Source: Bolinopsis microptera (lineage: Eukaryota > Ctenophora > Tentaculata > Lobata > Bolinopsidae). From it: DNA of 64,000 bases. How positions within the stretch are numbered: the stretch's first letter is position 1; each line of letters begins with the position of its first letter. The stretch is from NCBI RefSeq assembly GCF_026151205.1, contig NC_087081.1, forward strand, positions 17,603,859 through 17,667,858, written 5' to 3'. Positions 1 to 12,800 of this stretch are shown here, one piece after another. The position numbers were made by a program, and so were the translations under genes. The notes beneath the pieces were generated by a model. It searched no databases. It had not been told where the DNA came from and saw only the letters and a program-made list of their open reading frames with translations.

Positions 1-135
1 GCCGGAACCGGTGCAGTGGGCACTTCAGGCTGGACCCCCTCCCCCTTATTCTAAACAAATAACACCCAAAACGAGAAGTAAAATCAACGAACGACCAAAT
101 TGAGATCAAAGCAAATGAGAAACTAAAAGAGAAAG

Positions 136-648
136 TTAAAGTACCGTGACATGTTCGGTTTCCTCATTGTTTCCACTGGAACTGTCTGTCTCACTGTCCG
201 CACTGGACCACCCCTGCTCTAGAAGAGGATGCTCTGTACTCAGGTTCTTGTTATCTGCCACCGCCTCCGCGTAACTCATCTTACCATCCGCTACCGCCTG
301 ATTCTCGCGTGCGCGGTTTGTTTCGAATGCAGTAGGAGGCCAGGTTGGGTAGAGGGAGTAGGGTGAGAAGGGTGTCGCCTCACTACTCGTAGTGGGAACC
401 ACAATAATGGGTCCAGTAGCAGCGGAGATATCCTCAACAGAGCGGTACAACCTCCCTTTGTGAATTGAGGAACCAATGGGACCGAAGGAGGCAACGGCTG
501 GTTTTGACGATTCAGTTTCAGATTCAGCGAAGGGGATAGGTGTAGTGACGATGTTTTCTTTAGGAGGAGGTTCATCCTCAGGAGGATATGAGGGGGCTGA
601 GTGGGGGCGTGGGGCTGGCTTTACTTGCTCAATGAAACTCTCGATATC
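136..648 (-). CDS. ANKHD1: mask-like gene, C-terminal exon
   Basis: Starts in phase 0 after TTCACAG at 649 and stays open for 170 codons to a TAA at 136-138. It encodes a Pro/Ser/Glu-rich tail (AEAV and [15 protein letters not shown] motifs). Vertebrate members have a much longer tail, so a donor near the stop (GTACTT at 140-145) followed by exons left of the window cannot be excluded. Confidence 0.72.
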   Translation of the reverse strand, partial: DIESFIEQVKPAPRPHSAPSYPPEDEPPPKENIVTTPIPFAESETESSKPAVASFGPIGSSIHKGRLYRSVEDISAATGPIIVVPTTSSEATPFSPYSLYPTWPPTAFETNRARENQAVADGKMSYAEAVADNKNLSTEHPLLEQGWSSADSETDSSSGNNEETEHVTVL

Positions 649-772
649 CTGTGAAAATTATTGACATTATAAGATTTCGCATTACTTTACAAACAATGTA
701 TTAGTTTCTAGTAAAGTAGGGGGGGGGGGGGGGAGGTTAGTATATTAAGGGGGGGGGGGGGAGGTTAGTATA

Positions 773-851
<79 letters not shown>

Positions 852-3800
852 GGTTAGTATATTAAGGTTGTTTGCTCACGTTTGATTGTAGCGCAGCACT
901 GATCATGTTTTGAGCTTTAGTAACTGATTTAGGTAGTCCTCTGATTGTGACAGTACGATCTGAATTTTTACCGGTCGCCTTGCTCACAGTTATCTGAGCT
1001 CCAGATACATCCGTTATTGTATTGATTCGTCGACCTCCCTTACCGATAACGCGCCCTGCAACAATCAGAAACTGTATAAATAATCACGACTACAAGTAGT
1101 AGTAGTAGTAGTAGTAGTAGAAGTAGTAGTAGTAGTATCACGACTACAACGTCTCTATTATTATTCGTGGGGTTTGCTAGTATAACTGTATAAAACATTC
1201 GTAATATTCTCACCTATAAGGGTGTTAGGTACAACAATAAAGCAGCTCCTCATAGAGTTGGTAGTTCTAGGAACCTCCTGCCATTCACCAATAGTGGCGG
1301 GGGTTGAAGCACTAGCGGTGGTAGCACATATTGCTGTGGTGGAGGAAGCAGACGCTGTTGATATTGTTGTGGCTATGATTCTCTCCCTCGTACCTATAGA
1401 CCCTGAGAAAAGCATCAGTTGATGTGTTGAAGATCAGGGGCACAGCCACCTTATACAGGGTGGTATATAGCCGGCTACAATATGACAAATAAATATATCT
1501 TTAAAAAAAGCATTTTGGAGAGGTACCTTGGCTGGAATTATCGCGGTTGTTATCAATACAGGTATCGCTGCTGGGACTCGTTATCTCGTTTCGTTTAGGA
1601 GTTCGCTTGACGGGGGATACCGTCATGGAGATTTGGGCCGCGTCAGTAATGTTGAGAAGCGGTGTGTTCTTAGGGAGACGAGTAGAGGTAATGGTAGAGG
1701 TTGTTATGCCTGAATAAAAGGGGGAAGTTGTTAATCAATATAACCGGCAACAAGCCAACTTCGACAATGTTAATTCTGGATATCATCCAGAGTAAACACC
1801 TGCAGTAATGAAGGGGTCTTAAATAGCTAAAATTTGGCCCTTGTACATTGTGAACGATCTGTTAATGTCACCAAAACGTACTGGTTACAGTAATATTGAT
1901 TTTCTTTGTTAAGCAACAAACTTTAAACTTTGTCCATCACTACCTGTATACAGCAAATTTTGAAAGGTGAATTGCTATCAGTTCATAAACTTTACATATT
2001 TCATTCTTGCCTCTCATTTGATTCTAACTCATAATTTGGTTGATTTTTGGCAGTTTTCCAAAAAATCTTAAATTCGTCCTAATGGGGTTCTCAAATCGTG
2101 TGCCCTGAAAATCGAGTCTAAAAAATCTATATTCTCCTACATTTTTAAAGCAATCACCCTGAAACTTTCAGGATATGTTCTAGGGATCATTTAAAAGAGA
2201 TGAGCCAGACAAAATTTTGAGATAGGCCTTTTAAAAAATTTTATTCGATTTTGAAAATCGTCGACCTCAAAAAATCATCAAAAAACGAGGTCCAAGATTT
2301 TCAAAATCGAATAAAAATTGTTTAAAGGCCTATCTCAAAATTCTGTCGGGCTCATCTCTTTTAAATGATCCTTGGAACATATACTGACAGTTTCAGGGTG
2401 ATTGCTCAAAAAATGTAGGAGAAAATTGATTTTTAGACTCGATTTTCAGGGCACGCGATCAAAAATTTCTCGCGCAATACAATTTCCACACACGTGCTGA
2501 CCTTTGACCGGCAATAATTCCGGCTAGGAACGATATTTTTCCACGGCATCAAAAGCATCTGATGGATATTACTCCCCTCTATCAGAAACAACTAACTAAA
2601 AAGTCGATTTTGAGAAAATTTCCATGAAGACCCCCTGCCCCCATAATACAGTCAAGTCGGCTATAGACAATTGTCTTACACGTTATCAATATGTCCTAGT
2701 TAATAAAGGACGATGGGTTGAGCAAATTATTAATTATTAAGTATTTTAATTGTATTATTATAAAAAGTATATATTTTCATTACCTAAATATGCAAAAATT
2801 AAGTGGAAATTTCATTTGTCAAAAAAATTAGAGCCATTTACTTTCCACACACTATTTTCAACTCACCCTGTATACCTAATACCTATGCTATGTATTGTTA
2901 AAGTTATAAAATAATTAATAAAAACTAACTGGTCGATGTCTTAGTTGTTTTAGTTGTGGCGGGTTTGCTGTAAACTATCTTACTGCTTCCAGCAGTAGAT
3001 ATAGAGCAGGTTATCTGCGATATTGACGACGGCGACAATGGAGGCGTGTTCTTCGATATGGAGGTTCGCTTCACTCTGCCTGGATTCTGCAGGAAATAAT
3101 ATCCAAATTAGACATTACAATAGTGGTTAGCGCACAAGGTTCAGTGTAACCTAGTCTAGGGAGTAGCTAAGGATCTATTGGATCTATGCAATCTCCTGGG
3201 TCGACTCAGCCGAATGATAGGAAACTTAATTGAGGGTTAAATCTTTAAATGAGGAGGGGTACGTGTTAAAAGTTCAAGGAACTTCCTAGGATACCCCTTC
3301 AGTGCATACTGTAAACATAGTACTATTAACTACCTTAGTCGGTAATATTATGGGGGGTCTAATTTGGTCCTTTCGGGCCAAAGAACCATATTTATAACAG
3401 TTCATATTTTTACCCCCCGAGTAAAATTTTGGTGTTCCTTTTGGTATATCAGTCATAATATGCTAAACGTTTCTTTTATTCACGTCCAGAAGTATGCTTA
3501 CGTTATTGTTTGAGGAATTGAAGCTAGTTCTGGTTCAAAAAGTCCGATTTGTCTACTATTCCCCCATCTTTTCAATTTGAGGGGTTAACTAGGAACAATT
3601 TGCTTCAATCAGCAACTTCAGATGAATAATACAAGTTCAGCAGCAGCTGTTTCGTTTCAGTGTACAATTCGTGAGCTGTACGGGCTAAAATAATACTTAT
3701 AGGGGAGCTTGTGAATATTTACACGATGCAACTGACAACTGAAGTTTAATCACCAGATTTTGATAGCAGTCAGCCCCACATTCTAAAATAACGCTTCGTG

Positions 3801-6800
3801 TGTAGCAGAACAAATGTACTTTAACACCTGATAGGGATCGGATATCTAATGAAAAAATATTAAATTTTGTGCGAAAGCGGCAATATGGTTGTAATTGCGA
3901 AAAATTTGTAATCAATATTTTCGATTTGAGGAAAGTCGCATTTAAAAGTGTTGGGGGTCAAATTTGGTCCTTTTCGGGCCAAATAACCATATTTATAACA
4001 GTCCATATTTTAAAAACCCATAATTTCCCCCCCCCCCCCCCCATAATATTACCGACTAAGGTATTAACAATACTTAATACTCAGTGAGTGACACGATAAC
4101 TAATCGTCCAAAACAGCAAGATTGAGAGTGTGACGTCATAATATTAGAAGATGGAGAGTGTGACGTCATAATATTAGAAGATGGAGAGTGTGACGTCACA
4201 ATATTAGAAGATTGAGATTGTGACGTCATAATATTAGAAGATGGAGATTGTGACGTCATAATATTAGAAGATGGAGATTGTGACGTCATAATATTAGAAG
4301 ATGGAGATTGTGACGTCATAATATTAGAAGATGGAGAGTGTGACGTCATAATATTAGAATATGGAGATTGTGACGTCATAATATTAGAAGATGGAGAGTG
4401 TGACGTCATAATATTAGAAGATGGAGAGTGTGACGTCATAATATTAGAAGATAGAGAGTGTGACGTCATAATATTAGAAGATGTAGATTGTGACGTCATA
4501 ATATTAGAAGATGGAGATTGTGACGTCATAATATTAGAAGATGGAGATTGTGACGTCATAATGGGGGGGGGTGTCATGTCCGTCTATGTCCGCCTATGTC
4601 CTGTCCTTTTTGGATTCTATGAGACAACGGACGTGTTTTTTGGGACATTGGCGGACACGGACGGACATTGGCGGACTCGGACGGACATTGGCGGACTCGG
4701 ACGGACATTGGCGGACCCGGACGGACATTGGCGGACTTGGATGGACATTGGTGGACATTAGTGGACATTGGTGGACATTAGCATAGCGGACAAACATTTT
4801 GAAGACTGAAGAGTACTGAAGAGTACTGAAGAGTACTGAGGAGGATGGCTGAGAAGGATGGCTGAGGAAGATGACTGAGGAGGATGACTGAGGAGGATGA
4901 CTGAGGAGGATGACTGAGAGGGAGGAGAAGGATCAGGAAGACCCAGGAGGAGGAGGACCCAGAAGGAGGACCTAGGAGGAGGAGGAGGAGAACTGAGGAG
5001 GATGACTGAGGAGGAGGAGGACTGAGGAGGAGGACTGAGGAGGACTGAGAAGGAGGAGGACTGAGGAGGATGGCTGAGGAGGATGGCTGAGGAGGATGAC
5101 TGAGAGGGAGGAGGAGGAGGAAGAGGAGGAAGAGGACTGAGGAGGAGGAGGAGAAGGACTGAGGAGGAGAAGGAGGACCCAGGAGGAGGAGGACTGGGGA
5201 GGAGGACCCAGGAAAAGGCCCCAGGAGGAGGAGGAGGACTGGGGAGGAGGAGAACTGTTGAGGACTGATGAGGAGGACTGAGGACGAGGAGGAGGAGTAG
5301 GAGGAGGACTGAGGAGGGGAGGAGGAAGAGGACTGGGGAGGATCAGGAAGACCCAGGAGGACCCAGGAGGAGGAGGAGGAGGAGGACCCAGGAGGAGGAG
5401 GAGGATTGAGGAGGACTGAGGAGGAGGACTGACGATGACTGAGAAGGAGGAGGACTGAGGAGTACTGAGGATGATGGCTGAGGAGGATGGCTTGGGAGGA
5501 TGGCTGAGGAGGATGACTGAGGAGGATGACTGAGAGGGAGGAGGAGGAGGACTCAGGAGGAGGACTCGGGAGGAGGACTTAGGAGAAATGAGAAGGAGGA
5601 CTGAGGAGAACTGAGGAGGAGGAGGAGGAGGAGGACTGAATAGGAGGAGGAGAAGGAGGGGGACTGGGAGAGGACTGGGGAGGAGGAGGACTGATGAGAA
5701 GGATGAGGAGGAGGACCCAGGAGGAGGAGGACTGAGGACCGAGGAGGAAGAGGAGGAGGATGAAGAGGAGGAGGAGGACCCAGGAGGAGGAGGACTGAGG
5801 AGGACTGAGGAGGATGGCTGAGGAGGATGACTGAGAGGGAAGAGGAGGAGGAGGAGGAGGAGGACTCAGGAGGAGGAGGAGGACTGACGATGACTGAGAA
5901 GGAGGAGGACTGAGGAGTACTGAGGATGATGGCTGAGGAGGATGGCTTGGGAGGATGGCTGAGGAGGATGACTGAGGAGGATGACTGAGAGGGAGGAGGA
6001 GGAGGACTCAGGAGGAGGACTCGGGAGGAGGACTTAGGAGAAATGAGAAGGAGGACTGAGGAGAACTGAGGAGGAGGAGGAGGAGGAGGACTGAATAGGA
6101 GGAGGAGAAGGAGGGGGACTGGGAGAGGACTGGGGAGGAGGAGGACTGATGAGAAGGATGAGGAGGAGGACCCAGGAGGAGGAGGACTGAGGACCGAGGA
6201 GGAAGAGGAGGAGGATGAAGAGGAGGAGGAGGACCCAGGAGGAGGAGGACTGAGGAGGACTGAGGAGGATGGCTGAGGAGGATGACTGAGAGGGAAGAGG
6301 AGGAGGAGGAGGAGGAGGACTCAGGAGGAGGAGGAGGACTGAGGAGGACTGAGAAGGAGGAGGAGGAGGAGGAGGACTGAATAGGAGGAGGAGGAGGAGG
6401 AGGACTGAATAGGAGGAGGAGGGGGACTGGGGGAGGACTGAGGAGGAGGATGGAGGACTGAGGAGAAGGATGAGGAGGAGGACTGAGGAGGACTGAGGAG
6501 GAAGAGGAGGAGGATGAAGAGGAGGAGGAGGACCCAGGAGGAGGACCCAGAAGGAGGACTCAGGAGGAGGAGGAGGACTGGGGAGGAGAAGGACTGTTGA
6601 GGACTGATGAGGAGGACTGAGGACGAGGAGGAGGAGTAGGAGGAGGACTGAGGAGGGGAGGAGGAAGAGTACTGAGGAAGATCAGGAAGACCCAGGGGGA
6701 GGAGGAGGAAGAGTAGGAGGAGGAAGCATCTAAATGTTATTTCCATTTTTGTCCGTTTTTGTCCGTTTTTGTCCGCTCTATTTTTTGTCCGTTTTGAAAA

Positions 6801-9800
6801 TATAGGGTACCGAACGGACAAAAAACATGATCCCCCTATAACAGCAAAAATTGAACATTTTATTTAGCAATTTAGGTGTCCATTAATGTCCGCCAGCAAT
6901 AGCAGCTCAAATCTGGGGAAACTTTGAAATACACCAATTTGAAGCATTTAACCCCCCTTAAAAATCAAAGATTATGAATTTTAGTAATCTGATTATTTAC
7001 ATAGGTCCAAAAATGTCATAGCTTCATGATAGTGCAACGAAAAAAATCTCAGAACATTTTGGTGCTGAGTTAGGTGGTTAAGTTGTCGAAAAATGACTGA
7101 TTTGTTAGTGGACATTTTTATACCTCTAACACCCAAACCCTTACTACAGTGAAGATATGAGTGTTACAGTTAAAATTGATGGTCATTATTGAACAGAAAC
7201 GGTTCATTGACACATAGTTGAAGAAGGAAATTAAAAAAATTAATAAATGTGGTCTGTGGAGTGGTTTATTGTGCCTTATTTTGTTTTGATATTTGATTAT
7301 GAGAGATAGCTGGAGGATAATAAGTGATTTTAAAGATAATGCAACAAAATGTGTGGCCGTATGGTGGTTAAAACGACCAAAAACACTGATTTTGGTAAAT
7401 TTTAGACCTTTATTAACCATGATGGACGCAACATAGGACTCAGCAATGTTTCTGGTCATATAAATGAGCAGGTAGTTATATCTAGATAATGTAGCATGGC
7501 CAGCTATAGCTTTACAAAGCTAATATGTGCTCTAAAAATGGTTAATTAGTGCAAATATAGGGTATTTTCGAGACATTTTAACCACCATAGCTGCACATTG
7601 ATCATAATGCATGAACTTGGGGTCAATTATGCATTTGCCAACAAATATACACTCAATTGGATAGCAAACCATTATCTGAAGTTCATATTGTGGTTAATTT
7701 TCAATTTAATAGATGCCTTGTTCAACAGCCTAGCAAGTAATAAAGCAATTTTAACCACTTTTATGACAACATTTCTCGATAAATTTTATCAAGACCCTTG
7801 AAATGTCCTTTGTTGACCATAAAATGTTGACTAAAATCGTTAATAATGTTTTGATTGGTGGTTAACAACAATTTTTGACAATTTAACCATCTTTTTAGCA
7901 CTTTTTACGAATATTAACCACCTCAAATCAACCATACTATTAAATTTCACATTTGTGATACAAAATTATGATCCATGCACAAATGAACAACCACCACTAT
8001 AACTATACATCTATAATCAAAGCAATTTTTATAGCTCACCGTTCATCTTCAATTTAACCACCATTAGGACCACAAAATGCCCCCTATGAGGTTTGAAAAC
8101 TTTTGTGATAGTTGCACCATGATATGATCTCAATATAATGACTACTCAGTTCATAATATCATATCTCAAAATGGTGGTTAACCCTAAAACTGGAATTTTA
8201 ACCACCATAGTGGCCACATAGATGACCCATTAACCACAATTATTCAACATAACTGTACTGCAGTGTTTTGTGCACCAGAAAAACATCACTCCAACATTGG
8301 GATTAACCACAATGAGCTGCAACATCATGCTGAAGTCAACATACTCAAATTGTGTGAAAAAAGTAAATGTCCACCAAGTTTCCCCAGATTTGCTGCTATT
8401 GCTGCCGCCTATGTCCGCCTATGTCCGTCTATGTCCGCCTATGTCCGCCTATGTCCGTCTATGTCCGCCTATGTCCGCCTATGTCCTGTCCTTTTTGGAT
8501 TCTATGAGACAAGCGGACATAGACGGACGTGACACCCCCCCCCCCATAATATTAGAAGATGGACAGTGTGACGTCATAATATTAGAAGATGGAGAGTGTG
8601 ACGTCATAATATTAGAAGATGGAGAGTGTGACGTCATAATATTAGAAGATGGAGAGTGTGACGTTATAATATTAGAAGATGGAGACTGTGACGTCATAAT
8701 ATTAGAAGATGGAGAGTATGACGTCATAATATTAGAAGATGGAGAGTGTGACGTCATAATATTAGAAGATGGAGAGTGTGACGTCATAATATTAGAAGAT
8801 GGAGATTGTGACGTCATAATATAAGAAGATGGAGAGTGTGACGTCATAATATTAGAAGATGGAGAGTGTGACGTTATAATATTAGAAGATGGAGACTGTG
8901 ACGTCATAATATTAGAAGATGGAGAGTGTGACGTTATAATATTAGGAGATGGAGAGTGTGACGTCATAATATTAGAAGATGGAGAGTATGACGTTATAAT
9001 ATTAGAAGATGCAATGGAGAGTGTGACGTCATAATATTAGAAGATGGAGAGTGTGACGTCATAATATTAGTAGATGGAGAGTGTGACGTCATAATATTAG
9101 AAGATGGAGAGTGTGACTTTATAATATTAGAAGATGGAGAGTATGACGTCATAATATTAGAAGATGGAGAGTGTGACGTCATAATATTAGAAGATGGAGA
9201 GTGTGACGTAATAACATTAGTTACCTCATTGCTAGCCGAGCTGCTGCTGCTAATGTTTCCATTTTGTTCGCATGTTTTGATGTCTGTTTTCTGTTCATGT
9301 TTCTTCGTCTCGGATACACTCAGCTCAGTGATGCTCTCCGCCAGTTCCTCCACTGTTTGTTTCTTCTTCTCAGCTTTCTTGTTCGCGTTGTTACCTAGAA
9401 CACAAGTTTATTAGGATCTTCGTTATCTGTAATACATCAAGAATGTCGCTACATACGATCAATGTTCTTAAATAATCGGCCATTGGTTTACGCTACAACA
9501 GACAGGCGCCATGCTATGCGCTCAAAAATCATTGTTAAAAATTTTAGGAACTCGTTCATTCGGCACATTTAAGATGCAGCTGTTACTGAGCACTAAATTT
9601 ACTAAATTGCTTAATTTAGAGGCTCTAACTGACCACCCTGTGAATATACACCGTGTGAAGATACGCTGTTAGTAAACACAGCCCGCATGCTTATTAGAGA
9701 TCTGCATTTACCACAATGCTGCGCTACTGAGGGTTTCAAACAAAGCTACAAGCCCCCCCCCCCCACAAACAAAGCTACATGCGCCCCCCCCCCACCAGCC

Positions 9801-12800
9801 CCCCAAACAAAGCTACATGCGCCCTCCCCCCACCACCCCACAAACAAAGCTACATGCACCCCCCCACCGGCCCCCCAAACAAAGCTACATGCGCCCTCCC
9901 CCCACCACCCCACAAACAAAGCTACATGCGCCCCCCCCCCCCCCACCGGCCCCCCAAACAAAGCTACATGCGCCCTCCCCCCACCACCCCACAAACAAAG
10001 CTACATGCACCCCCCCACCAGCCCCCCAAACAAAGCTACATGCGCCCTCCCCCCACCACCCCACAAACAAAGCTACATGCACCCCCCCACCAGCCCCCCA
10101 AACAAAGCTACATGCGCCCTCCCCCCACCACCCCACAAACAAAGCTACATGCGCCCCCCCCCACCACCCCACAAACAAAGCTACATGCGCCCTCCCCCCA
10201 CCACCCCACAAACAAAGCTACATGCCCCCCCCCCCCCCCCCACCAGCCCCCCAAACAAAGCTACATGCGCCCTCCCCCCACCACCCCACAAACAAAGCTA
10301 CATGCGCCCTCCCCCCACCACCCCACAAACAAAGCTACATGCGCCCCCCCCCCCCCCACCAGCCCACAAACAAAGCTACATGCGCCCCCCCTAGCCCCCC
10401 AAACAAAGCTACAAGCGCCCTCCCCCCACCACCCCACAAACAAAGCTACATGCGCCCCCCCCCCCACCAGCCCCCCAAACAAAGCTACAAGCGCCCTCCC
10501 CCCACCAGCCCACAAACAAAGCTACATGCGCCCCCCAAACAAAGCTACATGCGCCCTCCCCCCACCACCCCACAAACAAAGCTACAAGCGCCCCCCCCCC
10601 CCACCAGCCCCCCAAACAAAGCTACAAGCGCCCCCCAACCGGCCCCCACAAGCTGAGCATCTCATCATCTTTGGGACTGAGTGCGCCCTTTTCAAATCAG
10701 CTTTTTGGGACACCTTTATCATTCAACGCGCACGGTTTTCAAGATTTAAACTTCGAAGATACTGAAATTATCCCAATTATTTTCTGTGTGGTAAAAAATG
10801 GAATTACCATTAGAAGAATTTGTGGTATTATTATTGTTGCCGCTAGAACTCTTTGTGCCTTTAGTAGTTGGGGGACTCTGATGGTTTATCTTGCAGGAGG
10901 AGGAGTTATTAGCGTCAGACTTGTTGTCAAATACCAGATCCTCATCCTCACTCTCGTGATTCTGGTAGCAGCTCACTGAAACACATTATACACATTATAC
11001 ACATAACACATCCTATTTAACAGGAACTTATAAATAAATCGAGTTTGTGGACACAATCCATGCAGGCTGTTGTATGAGAGATGCAAAGGACGGCAAAAAG
11101 AAATATCTTGTTTGTAATAAATAACATATTATATCTTGGAACAATTTCGGCTCGTAAATGTTGTTATCTAGACTTAAACATTAGTATTTATCAAGGGAAG
11201 TTTAGAGTGACATTATATGATAAAAGAAAAGATTATAATTTTAAAGTTATATCATATCCTTTTTTGGATGGAAACGTTCCAAATAATTTGTCTTACGGAA
11301 TATTTATTTCTCAATTAGTACGATTAGCCAGAATTAATTCGACACTTAAGGGTTTCAAAAATTGTGTTACTGAACTTTTAGGTAAATTGGTTGCGCAAGG
11401 ATTTAAGTTAGCTGCATTGCGCAACAAGTTTGTCAAGTTTTATAAATCAAGATTAAATATTTGGGGTAAATATGGTAGTGAAATTTATGATGAATTAATT
11501 GAAATGTTTCAATCTTCTGACACCTAATGTTATTTTGTAATTTGTATCGACATATATCGTTTTTCAGTTATAATGTTACCTAATATCAATTAATTATTTT
11601 AGTATTTGTGATTAATTTGTATTCATTTATTATTTGTGACTTATAAAGGTAACCATTATATTACCGTCTAACCATTATATTACCGTCTAAAAAATTATTG
11701 TCAAAAGTTAACTTTATGAAGGAGTAAGTTGTCGGTGGATGCGAATTTGTATATTCATTTATTGCTTGTTTAATTTTTGTGTGTTTAATTTACGATTATT
11801 TGTAACTGAGATTCTGTGATTAATTTATTTTGTTGATTGTTATGTTGTGATATTGCATAATTTATTGTAAATATAATATATGTTTCAGAATTATGTAATG
11901 TAACGCGATGGAAATATTTTAAGCGGGCATATCCTGTCCAAACCCAGGATGCACTACAAGAAGAATTCGTTATAACTTTGTCTGAAAAGCATTATTAATA
12001 TATCTTGTTTGTGATATATAAATACCTTTGTCCTCATCGTCATTACATTTTTTCGCAGCTCGTTTCTTCTTCCTCTTCGCCCGCTTCTTCGCAGCAGCCT
12101 TGCGTTTTGTCTCTTCTTCAGCAGCTATCTCGGCACAGAGTCTTTGAGCGTTCCTGATGAAGCAGCAGTTTTACATCATGGTCAACAAGGCTAATTATTT
12201 TAATCTGTCTCTGGGTTAGAAATGAAAATAAGTTTTCTAATGAACCAATCTCCATTTAAACAGAGATTGTAATTGTCAGCTAGTACATTACCTAGCAGCA
12301 TCAAGCTCTTTAGCACGCTTACCTAGCAGCATCAAGCTCTTTAGCACGCTTACCTAGCAGCATCAAGCTCTTTAGCACGCTTACCTAGCAGCATCAAGCT
12401 CTTTAGCACGCTTACCTAGCAGCATCAAGCTCTTTAGCACGCTTACCTAGCAGCATCAAGCTCTTTAGCACGCTTACCTAGCAGCATCAAGCTCTTTAGC
12501 ACGCTTACCTAGCAGCATCAAGCTCTTTAGCACGCTTACCTAGCAGCATCAAGCTCTTTAGCACGCTTACCTAGCAGCATCAAGCTCTTTAGCACGCTTA
12601 CCTAGCAGCATCAAGCTCTTTAGCACGCTTACCTAGCAGCATCAAGCTCTTTAGCACGCTTACCTAGCAGCATCAAGCTCTTTAGCACGCTTACCTAGCA
12701 GCATCAAGCTCTTTAGCACGCTTACCTAGCAGCATCAAGCTCTTTAGCACGCTTACCTAGCAGCATCAAGCTCTTTAGCACGCTTACCTAGCAGCATCAA

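Larger units (their letters stand above)
4563..8545. mobile_element. G-run-ended TIR element with homopurine core (element 1)
   Basis: The left end is a G-run then TGTCATGTCCGTCTATGTCC; the right end is the reverse complement with a C-run. ATAAT flanks both sides (4558-4562 and 8546-8550), and the host is the CRE array. The subterminal zone has CCGCCTATGT/CGGACATTGG tandem units, followed by a GGA-rich core (4800-6725). Part of the right half has inverted ends of its own (about 6890-6930 against 8375-8415), so two elements may be nested. No recognisable transposase ORF was found. The architecture is shared with 23385-26571. Confidence 0.72.

Noticed and set aside
7118..7459. 113-codon minus-strand frame in element 1
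   Set aside because: Low-complexity hydrophobic translation of AT-rich DNA; no transposase motif.
4074..9353. [16 protein letters not shown] frames
   Set aside because: 30-bp satellite frames; they overlap a real exon border by chance.
9687..10765. Pro/Thr/Lys-rich frames up to 328 codons
   Set aside because: All frames of the C-rich array are open; it lies inside a mask intron, and exon phases do not need it.
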